Shown: positions 35,129-46,839, numbered from the stretch's first letter. The stretch: 64,000 nucleotides of DNA from Turritopsis dohrnii (GCA_027922465.2 BQMF02000027.1:62001-126000); one strand, 5' to 3'. Notes: generated by a model not told the origin, from the sequence alone. A program made the numbers and translations.

Positions 35129-35450
35129 TATACAATAACTCAGACGTTATTGTAATATTTTGATTATTTTCGTCTTACCAAATACCAAATGCATATGGTA
35201 TGTGGAACATATTGTGTTCGATACACCTTTCCCGAGATTATTTTCCGTAACATGAAAACGAAGTTGGATGTACTTAAAATGTAAACAAACGAAGGAAACA
35301 CAACTTTCAAGTCGAAATAAATCAGGAGAACAGCTGTATTATCCCATTTATCAAAGGTTACAGCAGGTTATTTAGAAAATTAGTAAAGAAAGGTGATAAA
35401 CTTTTCTTGAAACACTGAATAAAATTATCAAAAAAACATTATTTTGAGTA

Positions 35451-36070
35451 AAATGTGTGTTTGTGAGTGCAAGAAATATTATTTTAAAAATGTAGAGAGA
35501 AGCAACATTCTACTTCATCCAGATTAAGACCCAGACCCCCAAAAGCTGACTAAGGTGGAAAGGGTGTCGATGTGGAGAAAACTACCTTTTATAAATTGAA
35601 AATATGTGAAACTTGTGGAAATGTAGGATTAAACTCTACAGAAGAAAAGGTGCTGGGGATAACTTCGAAATTGAAGCAAATATTGCTGTTTGCGAGTTTC
35701 ACTTTAAAACTAAATACATTAGTGACAGTTGGAAGAGGTATAAAAATTTGAATCCTGAAGATGTACCTTCAATATTTTCTGTTTTCCACATTTTTTTCAA
35801 TTTCTTTCAGTAAACAAAGGAGTAGATGTTAGATCTTTAACTCAATCCACTTCATGTTCAACTGTAACGTCTATGTTTGCTTCGATATCGTGTAATAAAA
35901 GAGAGGTTCCTGTTGTAGTTCCTTTAGCACTGATAAATGTTAATGCTAGTACATCCAACCTTGTTTTCATATTATGGAAAATAATCTTGAGAAAGGTGTA
36001 TCTGTCCAAACTATTATGTTCTCTCTCCTCCACAAAAAATATTCAAGATCCGATTGAAAAGTTAGAATAA
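35451..36070 (+). pseudogene. THAP-domain protein remnant
   Basis: Plus-strand frames read MCVCECKKYYFKN...LLHPD, a stop, then DPQKLTKVERVSMWRKLPF. A second frame (35613-35813) reads AVCEFHFKTKYISDSWKRY and LNPEDVPSIFSVF, the C-terminal C-x2-H and the VPSIF end of a THAP finger. An acceptor-like TTTCTTTCAG at about 35801-35810 precedes a further open stretch to 36070 (SLTQSTSCSTVTS...). The stop and frame changes indicate decay, although unrecognised introns could explain part of it. No DDE core is seen. Confidence 0.55.
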
Positions 36071-36370
36071 CTAGTTTTGTTTTGACAAGAGATTATTGGA
36101 AGAAATCGTGGATTATTTGAAATTTCCGGAAAAGTTGGAAAAGAAACCATCATCTCGACAGTTTCTTTTTTATGCAAAAAGTTCAAACTGGTTGATTTTG
36201 AAGACGCTGGTTTACGAGATATACTTGTCGCACCATCAACAGAAGCGGTACGTCTTGTCTTTAAAAGATATATTTTCCTTACCGTTTTCCTTATGTTTGT
36301 TTTCTTATGAGAGAGGAAGAGGTTTACATATCATCAGAAAACTTTAGAAAAACACGAATACCAGATGGAT

Positions 36371-36828
36371 TACCGTATTTCCTCTAAATAACGCCGCCCT
36401 CTGATAAACGCCGCCCTCTATTAAACGCCGCACTTATAGCCGAACGTTTGTAGTAAACGCCGCCCTCTAATAAACGCCGCCCTCTAATAAACGCCTCCCT
36501 CTATTAAACGCCGCATCTTGAAAAGCGGTGTTTATTAGAAAACAGGTTAAACAAGAATTATAAAAAAAAGCTTTCATCTCATACAAAGAGAACGGCGACA
36601 GTGATATTGCTCTTCTTTGATATTTTCGTGAACATATCTTTTGTGTAAAACATTTTCACACAATCTTTTGTAACCTAAGGAAACATTATTGTTTAAGTTT
36701 GCTTCTGTCCAATTTTTCATTTTGTAATAAACGCCGCCCTCTAATGAACGCCTCCCTCTATTAAACGCCGCATCCAAAAACTTGAGTTTGTAATAAACGC
36801 CGCGGCGTTTAATAGAGGAAATACGGTA
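36371..36828. mobile_element. Foldback element, CCTCTAATAAACGCC family, second intact copy
   Basis: Ends TACCGTATTTCCTCTAAATA and AATAGAGGAAATACGGTA are inverted; about the same length and interior as 32268-32713, showing recent mobility of the family. Confidence 0.85.
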
Positions 36829-37193
36829 TTGAGAGTTGTCTACGTGCATGAATTATTTTATATACAAAAATATATATACAAAATATTCATTCTCCAAAGT
36901 CATTTCATCCGGGAATAAAGAAAACTTATAAGCTGGTAGTACATAAACGAGTAATTTCGTTTTCAGTATCGCATTTCCTTTGGAGGTGATGATTTTGAAA
37001 TATATTGGAATTTTAATATATATTTCAAAAAACTTTAGAAATCATCGTCATTCTGGGGAATTCCCCGAGATGTGGTTCGGGAATAGAGGTTTTTACGATT
37101 TCCGAATTTACCCGAAATGCATCACGATCCGCCATCTTGGTAGACCTTGGTAGTAAAGTAAACAGCTATCAACTGCGTACTGTGTGTGATTAT
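36829..37193. other. Upstream flank of the THAP/DDE4 ORF
   Basis: No coding frame is recognised. It would hold the 5' part and promoter of the THAP transposase gene, because the hAT-like element inserted between this stretch and the ORF. Confidence 0.4.
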
Positions 37194-38062
37194 TATCAGG
37201 GGGGATCCGGGTCATAAGTCGCCGTCCGTTTCGGGCGTTGGTTTTAGCCGTTCGCGTAATTGGTCGTTGGTTTTAGTCGTTGGTTTCGGGCGTTCGTACA
37301 ATTGGTCGTTGGTTTTGGTCGTTGGTTTTAGGCGTTCGTACAATTGGTCGTTCTCTCGTATATTTTTTTCGTATCAACGATTTATTTGATTATTTTGCAT
37401 AACCGGTCCTCAGTATTTCCTTTATTTTCATAAACAAGCATGGTTGCAAAGTTCACCCATTACAAAATGGCTGATATTACCACAATGCTTGGTGATGTCG
37501 TTAAAACATTAGAAAACATAAGAGAAAAAACGAAAGAAAATGGAGAAAGAAAAGAAGAAAAGAAAACAGTTGAACAATTTTGTTCATTATACTCTACAGT
37601 ATCTTCTTTACTCCATAATTTACGATATTTCATTTACAGGACGTGTGCGATTTTCACGTTTACATAAAGCACAGGAAGAGATTCGAGCATACTCGTGACA
37701 GCCAAACTGATGAATTAAGGTGACAGATCGTTTTGCAATTCTTATGAGTTACCATGAGTGAAAGTGAAAGTGACCCAGTAATAGCTGCCATATTTTCTCT
37801 GCTTTTATAAACTATTTTTAATTTTCTGTATTTTAAGGACTTGTTATGTGTTTCTCACTAAATCTAACAAACGACCACTTAAAAGTAAACGAAAGAAAAA
37901 ATTAGCGACCAATTGTACGAACGCCTAAAACCAACGACCAAAACCAACGACCAATTGTACGAACGCCCGAAACCAACGACTAAAACCAACGACCAATTAC
38001 GCGAACGGCTAAAACCAACGCCCGAAACGGACGGCGACTTATGACCCGGATCCCCCCTGATA
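37194..38062. mobile_element. hAT-like non-autonomous element with 8-bp target duplication
   Basis: The ends TATCAGGGGGGATCCGGGTC and GACCCGGATCCCCCCTGATA are perfect inverted repeats that continue for about 150 bp with repeated CGTTGGTTTTAG/CGTACAATTGGTCG words. GTGATTAT occurs at 37186-37193 and 38063-38070 directly outside the ends: an 8-bp duplication, as for hAT elements. The interior 75-codon frame at 37440-37667 is Lys/Glu-rich and unassigned; no hAT transposase is present. Confidence 0.85.
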
Positions 38063-39787
38063 GTGATTATAGTTTTTAAAACTCCTATAAATTTGCCTAC
38101 ATTATGCTGTATCGTTGGCTATAGCAATAAACAAAGTAAAGAAGGTGATCTTAGTTTTTACCGCATACCAAAAGTTATTTTGAACCAAGGGGAGCAGATG
38201 AAATCCATCACCGAAAGAAGAAGAAATTGTTGGGTGGCAGCTATAAATCGTGGTGACATCTCATACAAGAAAAGTGATAGTTGGCGTGTTTGTGGTGTGC
38301 ATTTTATTGGTGGCTCACCAGCCAATGCTTTGGACGAAACCAATCCTGATTGGGTCCCGTCACTAAAGCTGGGTTATGTAAAAAGTGACCCACAAAATAA
38401 TGTATGTAGTAGTAGTAGTGCTAGTGTCTGTATTAGTGCTGTTAGTAGTGGTAGTAGTGTTGTTTGTCATAGTAGTCTTGCCAGGTATGAAAGGTGTATT
38501 GGTAGAAAGAAGAGGGTATTTGAAAGCGATATGGAAATAGCTGTAAAATTATCAGAGTGTAGTTTTGCAGAAGAAAGTGTAGTTGTTGATGATGAGGATG
38601 TTGATGATGATGGTGATGTGGTTGATGATGATGGTGATGTGGTTGATGATGATGGTGATGTTGATGATGATGATGGTGATGTGGTTGATGATGGTGGTGA
38701 TGGTGATGGTGATGTGGTTGATGATGATGATGCGGTTGATGGTGTAGTGAGTAATCCTGGTAATAATGTAGATTCTGTTGTGTTAACGAAACAAGTCGAG
38801 GAACTTAAAATGCTACGTATGGAAAATATTTCTTTGCAAAGAAAGGTTGACATACTTAGCAAAGCTGTTGACACAGTCAGGTTGCTGGATGAAAGGGATT
38901 TTCTTGATGATGATAAGGTTCAGTATTATACAGGTTTTACAACATCCAAGGTTTTGTTCGCAACATTTGAACTTATCTCTGAGTACATACCATTTAGGAA
39001 GAATTCTGGTTTGACCAAGTTCCAAAAGTATATTGTCACTTTAATGAGACTGAGATTAAATTTACAGGTACAAGATTTGGCCTACCGTTTTGGTGTGAGT
39101 GCTAGATTGATTTCTAAATGTTTTGGTGAGATTATCGACTTGCTGTATGTCAATTTGAAGCCAGCAATACTTTGGCCACATCGTGATGATTTAGTTAAGT
39201 CAATGCCAATGGTTTTTCGTGAAAATTTTGGTCGTAAAGTTGTTTCAATTATTGATTGTTTCGAAGTATTCATTGAAAGGCCATCAAACCTTTATGCAAG
39301 GGCACAAACCTGGTCAAACTACAAGCATCACAATACTGTCAAATATCTCATTGGCATCACACCACAAGGTTCAGTTAGTTTCTTATCTTGTGGATGGGGT
39401 GGTAGAGTTAGTGATAAGCATCTAGTGAGAGAATCTAAGTTTATCGGAAATTTGTTACCAGGTGATGTGGTGCTTGCTGATCGTGGTTTTGAAATTGATG
39501 AACTTGTTGCATCAGTTGGTGCTACTGTCAAAATACCAGCATTCACCAGAGGAAAACGTCAACTTAGTGGAAAAGAAATTGAAACAACAAGAGGAATAGC
39601 TAATGTGCGGATTTATGTTGAGCGAGTAATTGGTGTAGTCAGGCAGAAGTTCACTATGCTAGAAAGTACCATACCTATTAGTTTAGTTATGACAAGACCA
39701 GGACAAGAGGAGCCTATGCTTGACAAAATCACCACAGTTGCATGTGCTATCACCAATTTGTGCCCCTCAGTTGTTGGAAATGAATGA
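38063..39787 (+). CDS. THAP-DDE4 transposase (PIF/Harbinger-ISL2EU type)
   Basis: A 574-codon open frame. Residues about 15-100 form a THAP finger (CCIVGYSNK ... SWRVCGVHF ... WVPSL); the position of the second zinc cysteine is tyrosine (GYSN where GCSN is usual), one base from TGT. An Asp-rich tract encoded by GAT repeats follows (about 176-224), then a leucine-rich coiled coil (about 240-275), a helix-turn-helix region (about 318-365) and a DDE_Tnp_4 domain: [13 protein letters not shown] (D398), [12 protein letters not shown] (D473) and [14 protein letters not shown] (E520). All three catalytic residues are present. The enzyme would cut and paste DNA with ISL2EU-like ends. The frame opens with GTG within the hAT target duplication and has no ATG before residue 46, so the native start was upstream, removed by the insertion or by an intron. 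The element's own ends were not found. Confidence 0.85.
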   Translation: MIIVFKTPINLPTLCCIVGYSNKQSKEGDLSFYRIPKVILNQGEQMKSITERRRNCWVAAINRGDISYKKSDSWRVCGVHFIGGSPANALDETNPDWVPSLKLGYVKSDPQNNVCSSSSASVCISAVSSGSSVVCHSSLARYERCIGRKKRVFESDMEIAVKLSECSFAEESVVVDDEDVDDDGDVVDDDGDVVDDDGDVDDDDGDVVDDGGDGDGDVVDDDDAVDGVVSNPGNNVDSVVLTKQVEELKMLRMENISLQRKVDILSKAVDTVRLLDERDFLDDDKVQYYTGFTTSKVLFATFELISEYIPFRKNSGLTKFQKYIVTLMRLRLNLQVQDLAYRFGVSARLISKCFGEIIDLLYVNLKPAILWPHRDDLVKSMPMVFRENFGRKVVSIIDCFEVFIERPSNLYARAQTWSNYKHHNTVKYLIGITPQGSVSFLSCGWGGRVSDKHLVRESKFIGNLLPGDVVLADRGFEIDELVASVGATVKIPAFTRGKRQLSGKEIETTRGIANVRIYVERVIGVVRQKFTMLESTIPISLVMTRPGQEEPMLDKITTVACAITNLCPSVVGNE

Positions 39788-40565
39788 ATCACCTTGGTGA
39801 AACTTATACAAACGGCTTTTTTTAGAGCCACATATGTATAAAAAACATTAATGGCAACTTACATAAATGAAATCTTCTGTCATCTGTATACAGTAGCTAG
39901 TTAATTGGATCAAAGATGTCTAAAGAAAAAAATGGCTATTTTCATAGCCCACATATTTAAAAAAACATTATTTTGGCAATATTTTATCAGAAATCAGGTT
40001 GATTGATGTATGCCCTGACCAGGTATCGAACCTGGATTACTTGTGGTTAACACAAGGGTCTTACCAGTTAGACGACCAGGACGTAAGTATAGTAAGTTTG
40101 AATAATAATAGTTTTTTTACTAAAAATAAGCCAAAAGTAATGTTTTTTCATAATTGTGGCTATAGAAATAGCCGTTTTTCTTGATATTCACTCTTCCATA
40201 GAGCAAGGATAAGCATAATCATGATGGAACAATTATTGATTTGTTGAGCAAGGGAGAGCATAGTCATGGTCGGTGGAAACAGCTTCTTGTGGTGCTTCAC
40301 TAAAATGTTTGCTGACAAGTTCCACAAGAATAACGGAATGAAAGAAGGTACTGCATTTTTCCAAGTGAGAAACTTTGTGAGCAATGTCATTTAAAACAAC
40401 CACGAAAAAAACTGTTGCTCCCATTAAACCAATCATATCCAACGGTTTTATGAAGCGTTTGACAATTTTAGCTACAACGTGTAGTTCAATTAAATTTATT
40501 GACTCCTGTTTCAGGGTAGACCTAATTGACATCTTTTTGATGGTACATACAAGTACATAACTACC
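39788..40565. other. 3' flank of the THAP transposase
   Basis: Holds the tRNA-like sequence at 40011-40082 and two unassigned overlapping minus-strand frames (40160-40390 and 40233-40532, with hydrophobic MIGLMGATVFFVVVLN). ISL2EU elements often carry a second gene (YqaJ nuclease), but no YqaJ motif is seen here. Confidence 0.35.
40011..40082 (-). tRNA. tRNA-like gene or tRNA-derived sequence, anticodon position TAA
   Basis: On the minus strand the 72-nt sequence folds as a cloverleaf: acceptor GTCCTGG/TCAGGGC (with G-U pairs), D stem GTCT/AGAC with GG in the loop, anticodon stem CTTGT/ACAAG, T stem CCAGG/CCTGG with TTCGATA, and discriminator A. The anticodon triplet is TAA (Leu), but the variable arm is only 4 nt, whereas a tRNA-Leu needs a long one, and position 37 is C. 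The isotype is therefore uncertain and a pseudogene or SINE head is likely. Confidence 0.5.
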
Positions 40566-40569
40566 TTAA

Positions 40570-40933
40570 GTGTGTAGAATTTGGCGAGGATTAAATACCC
40601 ACCAATATTTCGAAAAATCGCTATTCGCCAAATTAAATCCCCGCCAAATTTAACATAGTTTCTCGTTCGCCAAATTAAATTAAATTAAATTAAAAGAAAA
40701 AAAAAAACGTTTTGACGATGAAGAGTAGAATTTTTTTTCCACTACTGTAAAACAAATCTTCTGTTTATTATGCATTATTTTGATATTATGAAAACTTTTA
40801 TCACAGATAAAATTAATTTTTTTGTCCATTCGCCAAATTAAATCCTCGCCAAATTTTATGAAATTTGTCATTCACCAAATTAAATCGCATTTCGGGAATT
40901 CGCCAAATTAAGTACACACCAAATTTTATACAC
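40570..40933. mobile_element. TTAA-flanked MITE (piggyBac-like ends), copy 1
   Basis: Left TTAA 40566-40569 then GTGTGTAGAATTTGGCGAGG; right CCAAATTTTATACAC then TTAA at 40934. Inner words CGCCAAATTAAATCC repeat. The interior matches 58960-59075 of the larger copy (ACGATGAAGAGTAGAATT and TTCTGTTTATTATGCAT) in inverted orientation. Confidence 0.75.
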
Positions 40934-40936
40934 TTA

Positions 40937-41409
40937 AGCTTCGGGGACACGGGCAACATTTTTCATGCGATTGCAACAAAATATTGTTTGTTGCAGTCGC
41001 AAGTAGTGTCGCCTATGTTGAGTTTCTTGCAACAAAATACTGCGTGCTCTCGTCGGAAGCCATGTTGTTATGATTACGGAAGCAAACTTGTTTTGACATG
41101 TCAGCAAAAATAAACGAATAACATTGGATTAAAACAAAAGTTTTGTATAAAAGCATGTTGCAAATGTGGGGACACTAGCAACATTTTACAAAACGCATTT
41201 GCAACATGAAAAATGTGTTGCAGCAACAACAAAAAATATCAAACTGATTTGATATTTTTTTTTTGTTGCTGCAACATTTTTATGGGTGAAATTTGTTGCA
41301 GTAACAAACAAATATACTATGGGGACACGAGCAACAAATGTCTTGCGATTGCAATAAAACAGATTTTTGTTGCAATCGCATGAAAAATGTTGTCCGTGTC
41401 CCCGAAGCT
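40937..41409. mobile_element. Harbinger-type MITE inserted into the TTAA of the previous element
   Basis: Ends AGCTTCGGGGACACGGGCAA and TTGTCCGTGTCCCCGAAGCT are inverted; TTA at 40934-40936 and 41410-41412 is the duplicated target. Inner GCGATTGCAACAAAA words form further hairpins. No coding sequence. Confidence 0.8.
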
Positions 41410-41412
41410 TTA

Positions 41413-43083
41413 AGGCAAAATGTTTTACAATACAGATCAATTATTAGCAGGAAGATGTGTAGAATCCAACGTAAAGAATCATAATGACCTAACTATTTCA
41501 ATACTTATAAAAATGTCCTCCTCCACAGTGATTGGCGTACAAAACCTTGTTGGTCAGCGCCGTGAGGTAGCTGATCTTTCATTTACCCGTGTCTGTCAGT
41601 CAGTGTGTAATGCTACAGTACTTTACGCCCGCTTTAACGCCCATCATTGGTAACTTTCAATTTTGCAGTACAAACTCGGAAAGTTTAAAGCACGACATTT
41701 ATTTATGGAAAAAGAATCACCAGTTTGTAACAATTTAAGTGTACTACAATACAAACAGGGTTCACTTCACTTAAATGAATAAATAAATTATTCATTTCAA
41801 TGCGCCTTTTCCCACCCTTCATTTTGATGTAGTAGTGTATTCTGGGAGCGAAACGCTGCTAAAACCAAGGAGCAAGAATCAGTCGAATTAGTCTTTTGCA
41901 GATAATATAAAACAACATTAATTGAAGCATATTGAATCGAGACGTTTACAACCACGTATCCCATGTATTTGACAGGAGACAAATTTATCAAGGAGAAAGA
42001 AAAAGTCAGGCAAGTTGCATAGCTTATTCATTATAATGTAAGTTGTGCAAATTATGTTTTCTTTTTTCCCTTGATGAATTTTTCAATTTTATTACATTAT
42101 GCCCTGTAAGCACTTCACTGTAAACTGAAATTTTAAAGACTAAAAAGTTCTTGTAAAAGAAATTGGGAAAATTGATGTTTCGCATTTATAAGTATGGAAA
42201 TGATCCTTATTAGAGGATGGTTTGCCAACAAAATATACGACTTTCAGTTCAAAACTTCTTATTACCTCGTTTGTTAGCTACAACACTGTTTTGTGTATTA
42301 AGACTTTCAAAGATCTAGTTCAAGAAGGCAGTTATTTGTTTGAATTCATTTTTGGTTTCATGAAATTATAATTAAAAACATATTTTTTTTTTTCGAAACG
42401 CGTGGTTTTTTTCTACACATATGGTCTTACAAAAAAGTTTCTTATAAGAAAATATACAGCTCACGCATGTATAATTCTTTTGTCTTTAATAAACTAATTT
42501 CTGGTGGTTAATGATAAGACCCGTTTTACACTAACTTATCATTTTGACATATTGTTTATGCCTGTTTTCCATCAGTGAGATATAAAAAAACACAAGCCTC
42601 AAAGAACTTTACAGTAACTTTTCATAACTTTAAGTACAATCGCTGCTACCGTTTTGCGCCATCTGGCTCTTGTAATAATTACAAACAAGATGCCCTTATG
42701 GGCAGAAGGATTTCTGCAAAATCAGCTGAAGTATGAAAATGACTAACAATAACATTCTTGAAACTTGAAAGATTTTGAATGATTGAACAATACAATACAA
42801 CATTGACTGCTGCTCAGTGTAGACTGCACACAGCAGGTGGGGATTGTGACACACAAATTAAAATGAGCTTTGTTATTGAAATTTTAAAGTTAAATATGTT
42901 CAAACAGCTGGCCAAAGGTGTGCTACCAGTGAAAATTTTCATGACTTAATGATTCGAAATTATATGTTGACTCTTTTGAATGTTTGAATGAGAGTGAGAA
43001 ATGTAAAAAGTACTCTTATATATAATTACATAAACAATACACAAATTATATATAAAAGAAACACATATCCCCGAGACATTAAA
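41413..43083. other. No gene recognised
   Basis: AT-rich. About 42680-42740 carries an inverted copy of the GGGCATCTTGTTT/CAGCTGATTTTGC repeat seen at 6130-6190. No coding frame is convincing. Confidence 0.45.
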
Positions 43084-46000
43084 ATACTGGGTTGGCATCC
43101 GGCGGGGTCAGTCTTGCTTAATGGAGGGGAAGGCTTCTTCAGCTTTGGTTGGCAACCTTCCTAGAGATGGTGTCTCGATAAAAACACCTGGTTGGCAAGC
43201 CATAATTGTCTTTAGGGGCAGGTAGAGATACCATCCGGTCTAGTACCCCTACTTCGTCTATTAGTGTAGATGTGCTGCTTGCAGTGCTATATCTACTCTA
43301 GGATGATGAACACCGGTCTCCCTTGTTGCACGTGACTGTCTGACAAATGCTTGAGTCTATTTTCAATACTGCTTCTTAGTTTATCTATGTTGAGGGTGTT
43401 AGGATAGTAGTTTTACCTGATTGCTACTTTGCCGACTGGTAGTACATGAGCCCGAACTCTTTGCTAGCTACTTAGAGAGGCTGCTCTATCAACAGTCGAA
43501 AAATGGCGTTGCAGTAGTAGTGCCAAGTTGCGCTTGGACGGCGCCCTGCTTCTGTAACGGTTTGCATCCTTAGAGGCCACAACATTGCTTTTGTTACGAC
43601 AATAGGTTCATAGCTAACAGCAAATCTATATTTAAATGATCCTCTAGCACGAGTTCTTCAGCCAACACAACTTTGGATTTCTTTCTCCTCATTATGAAAA
43701 AATGTCAAATTCTAGTAAATCTAAATCGGGTACTCGTAAATCGCCAACGTCTTTCTCACTTTCCTTCTCTAATATTCGTGGACTTCGTGGGAACTTCTCT
43801 CATTTGGAATCTTTTCTAGCCAACTCATCTCCTGACATTCTTGCTATTTGTGAAACTAATCTTAACCCTTCTATTAGCTCTTCTGACTTCGATATACCTG
43901 GCTATCTTCCTATTAATCGCAAGGACTCATCTATTCTTATGCACGGCCTTGGTATCTATGTTCGTGACTGTCTTCCTGTCAGTCGTCAATTGAATCTTGA
44001 ATCTCCTGACGAACCTTTCATCTGTCTACGTCTTTCTCTCTTGCATTCAACTAGTTATCTTTTCTTTGTGTATCGCTCCCCATCTTCTCAGTCATGCAGC
44101 GTCATCAATTCTATCTCGGAAAATATTGATAAAGCTCTCATAACTCACCCTTCTGCTAATATCTTTGTGTTCGGTGATTTCAATATTCATCATGCTGACT
44201 GGTTACCTTTCTCACACACTACCTCCCTATCTGGCATTGACACTTTCAACTTTGCTATCTCTCACTCTCTTACTCAGCTTGTGAACTCTCCCACTCGCGT
44301 ACCTGATCGAGCTGATCAGGAGCCTTCTTTACTGGACCTATTCCTTTCTTCTAACCCGAACATTTGCGAAACATCAACATCTGCTCCTTTAGGTAATTCT
44401 GATCATTCTGTAGTCAATGTAGCCATTGACTTTAATTCCGCTTGCCCACATGATCCACCTATTCATCGCAAACTTTATTCATACCATCGTGGTGAATGGG
44501 ACAGCTTTCGAGATCTGATTCGTGACCTGCCGGTTGATCATATCTTTGCCAGTGATGCAGAGAAGTGTGCAGTGGAGATCTCTTCTTGGCTTCAGGTTGG
44601 TATTGATGAATTTGTTCCTTCTCGTAAATATCAGGTTAAACCTCACTCTACACCCTGGTTCTCTCCTGCCATTTCTGCTGCAATTGCCCATCGTAATCAT
44701 TTTTTCCATCGTTATCAACGTTGTAGTAGTGAAGACAACAGGCGTCTTTTCACCAGAGCTCGCAACGACTGTAAAAAAGTCATCGAGGAGGCTAAACGCA
44801 CCTACCGAAATCTGGTCCATGATCGGCTTATATCTGAATCCATTGGGTCTCGTGATTTCTGGCGTATCTATCGGAGCTTTTCTAATAAGGGTAAGTCTTT
44901 GATTCCACCACTCTTCAATGGTCCTGAGGTGTTGACATCTGCTGTTAGTAAGGCGGAACTCTTTGCTAAACAGTTTAGCAGGAACTCCACTCTTGATGAC
45001 ACTGGTCATGTTTTGCCCGATATTGACCCCAGAACTGACGTGGATTTGTCTTCTCTGAACATAACTCCCAAGATGGTTTCAGATGTTATTAGTTCTCTCG
45101 ACTCTTCTAAGGCTACTGGTCCCGACGAAATCCCTGTAATCGTTCTGCAAAAATGTTCACCTGAACTCTCTCCCATACTCTGTAGGCTATTCAGGAAGTG
45201 CATCGATGAATCTTGTTTTCCTTCTTGTTGGAAGATTGCTTCTGTTGTGCCTGTTTTTAAAAACTCTGGTGAGAGATCGGACCCTTTATGCTATCGTCCT
45301 ATTAGTCTTCTCTCTATTATAAGTAAGGTCTTCGAATCATTGATCAACTCTTCCATCACCCATCATCTGGAATCTCTTCATCTGTTCTCTGATCACCAAT
45401 ATGGTTTCCGTTCTGGTCGTTCCACTGCTGATGCTCTGATCGTCATCTCCGAACGTGTATGTCAGTCCCTCAATGCTTGTGGTGAGACACGAGCTATTGC
45501 TCTTGACATCTCCAAGGCATTCGACAAAGTTTGGCATCGTGGCCTTCTTCACAAGTTGAAGTCTTATGGCATTTCTGGTTCACTCTTGAATCTTATTAAG
45601 TCCTTTCTCAGTGGCAGGAGCATTAAGGTGGTTCTCGATGGTCATTCGTCTTCTTCTTACTCTATTAATTCAGGGGTGCCTCAAGGTTCTGTCCTTGGTC
45701 CAACCCTCTTTCTCATTTTCATCAACGACCTTCCCGATTGTATTCTCAGTAAACTTGCTATCTACGCTGACGACACTACTCTTTACTCGTCTCTTGAAAG
45801 GACTAAGGACTTGTTTGATAAGGTTGAAATGGCTGCTGAGTTGGAGGACGATCTTAGGACAGTAGTTGAATGGGGTCACAAATGGTTGGTTTCCTTCAAT
45901 GCTTCGAAAACTAAGCTTCTTTCTATTAATCGGTTCAGGGACCCTGTAATTCCTTCTGTTCTTATGAATGGAAGTGAGCTTGCAGAGTCATCTCAAGTTC

Positions 46001-46695
46001 GTCTTTTAGGTTTAACCTTCACAAAGAATTTCACATGGAATTCTTACATAGAGTCCATTGCTAAATCTGCTGCTATGAAGGTTGGCTCACTTTTTCGGGT
46101 CCGTCACTTACTTTCGGCTAAATCTATCATTTACATGTTTAAGGCCACTATTCGCCCTTGTCTTGAGTACTGCTGCCACCTTTGGGCTGGAGCCTCTGCT
46201 CATTGTCTTCATCTTCTCGATCGTATTCAGAAGCGCTTAGTTAACTTAGTTGGCCCTGATCTTTGTGCTAATCTTCATCCCCTCTCACATCGGAGAAACG
46301 TTGCTTCCCTGTCTCTTTTCTATAAATACTTTCATGGACATTGTTCGGATGACTTGCATCAACTGACTCCTTCTCCTAAGACTTTCTCTCGGAACACTCG
46401 CCTCTCTTCGAATTCTCATCCTTTGACTGTTCAGGTCCCAACTTGCCATAAGAACTTTTATTCATCTAGCTTTTTCCCTCGGACTGCTCGCCTCTGGAAT
46501 TCTCTCCCTCATAGTTGTTTTCCTGCTGAGTATGATCTGCAATCTTTTAAATCCAAGGTTAACCGCCACCTTGCTCTGTCTTTATAACTGTTCTTCCTTT
46601 TCTCATCCCTCTCATCTGTCTTTATAACTGTTCTTCCTTTTCTCATCTTGTAGCTCTCTGCCTAGTAGTGGCTTCGGCCTTGCAGGGAGCGACTC

Positions 46696-46730
<35 letters not shown>
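43084..46730 (+). mobile_element. Non-LTR retrotransposon (CR1/Jockey-type), near full length
   Basis: About 620 bp of 5' leader precede one long ORF. A short 3' UTR has a 31-bp direct duplication (tgtctttataactg...), then a hairpin GCTCTCTGC...GCAGGGAGC, and a poly(A) run at 46700-46730. The 5' boundary is inferred from the start of sequence unlike its flank; I see no clear target duplication. Confidence 0.8.
43702..46587 (+). CDS. LINE ORF2: AP endonuclease plus reverse transcriptase
   Basis: A 961-codon uninterrupted frame. Residues about 18-240 are an exonuclease-endonuclease-phosphatase domain: SFSNIRGL (N24), AICETNL (E51), FVFGDFNIHHADW (D159, N161) and GNSDHSVV (SDH 233-235); it nicks the target to prime reverse transcription. 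Residues about 465-740 are the RT: KATGPDEIP, YRPISLLSIISKVFE, ALDISKAFDKVWH (motif A, D602), GVPQGSVLGP (motif B) and AIYADDTTL (YADD 688-691). The C-terminal part has the LRHLLSAKSIIYMFKATIRPCLEYCCHLW and RIQKRLVNL blocks usual for CR1/L2/Jockey-group elements. All key residues are present and there is no stop, so it could be a young, active copy. Exact clade needs a tree. Confidence 0.92.
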   Translation: MSNSSKSKSGTRKSPTSFSLSFSNIRGLRGNFSHLESFLANSSPDILAICETNLNPSISSSDFDIPGYLPINRKDSSILMHGLGIYVRDCLPVSRQLNLESPDEPFICLRLSLLHSTSYLFFVYRSPSSQSCSVINSISENIDKALITHPSANIFVFGDFNIHHADWLPFSHTTSLSGIDTFNFAISHSLTQLVNSPTRVPDRADQEPSLLDLFLSSNPNICETSTSAPLGNSDHSVVNVAIDFNSACPHDPPIHRKLYSYHRGEWDSFRDLIRDLPVDHIFASDAEKCAVEISSWLQVGIDEFVPSRKYQVKPHSTPWFSPAISAAIAHRNHFFHRYQRCSSEDNRRLFTRARNDCKKVIEEAKRTYRNLVHDRLISESIGSRDFWRIYRSFSNKGKSLIPPLFNGPEVLTSAVSKAELFAKQFSRNSTLDDTGHVLPDIDPRTDVDLSSLNITPKMVSDVISSLDSSKATGPDEIPVIVLQKCSPELSPILCRLFRKCIDESCFPSCWKIASVVPVFKNSGERSDPLCYRPISLLSIISKVFESLINSSITHHLESLHLFSDHQYGFRSGRSTADALIVISERVCQSLNACGETRAIALDISKAFDKVWHRGLLHKLKSYGISGSLLNLIKSFLSGRSIKVVLDGHSSSSYSINSGVPQGSVLGPTLFLIFINDLPDCILSKLAIYADDTTLYSSLERTKDLFDKVEMAAELEDDLRTVVEWGHKWLVSFNASKTKLLSINRFRDPVIPSVLMNGSELAESSQVRLLGLTFTKNFTWNSYIESIAKSAAMKVGSLFRVRHLLSAKSIIYMFKATIRPCLEYCCHLWAGASAHCLHLLDRIQKRLVNLVGPDLCANLHPLSHRRNVASLSLFYKYFHGHCSDDLHQLTPSPKTFSRNTRLSSNSHPLTVQVPTCHKNFYSSSFFPRTARLWNSLPHSCFPAEYDLQSFKSKVNRHLALSL

Positions 46731-46731
<1 letters not shown>

Positions 46732-46839
46732 ATGACATAACAATCAACCCAAAATGACCTAATTTAATCTAACAAAATAGAAGAAAAGTTTATAAAAATT
46801 CTTTTAGAAATTCGAAAAGGTTGAATGATCTTTACAAGG

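Noticed and set aside
38467..38874. 135-aa Ser/Thr-rich minus-strand ORF
   Set aside because: Antisense shadow of the GAT repeat in the THAP-DDE4 transposase.
40011..40082. Confident call of a functional tRNA-Leu(UAA)
   Set aside because: The cloverleaf is good but the variable arm is too short for Leu and position 37 is C, so only a tRNA-like call is made.
44479..45009. 176-aa minus-strand ORF
   Set aside because: Shadow of the LINE ORF2.
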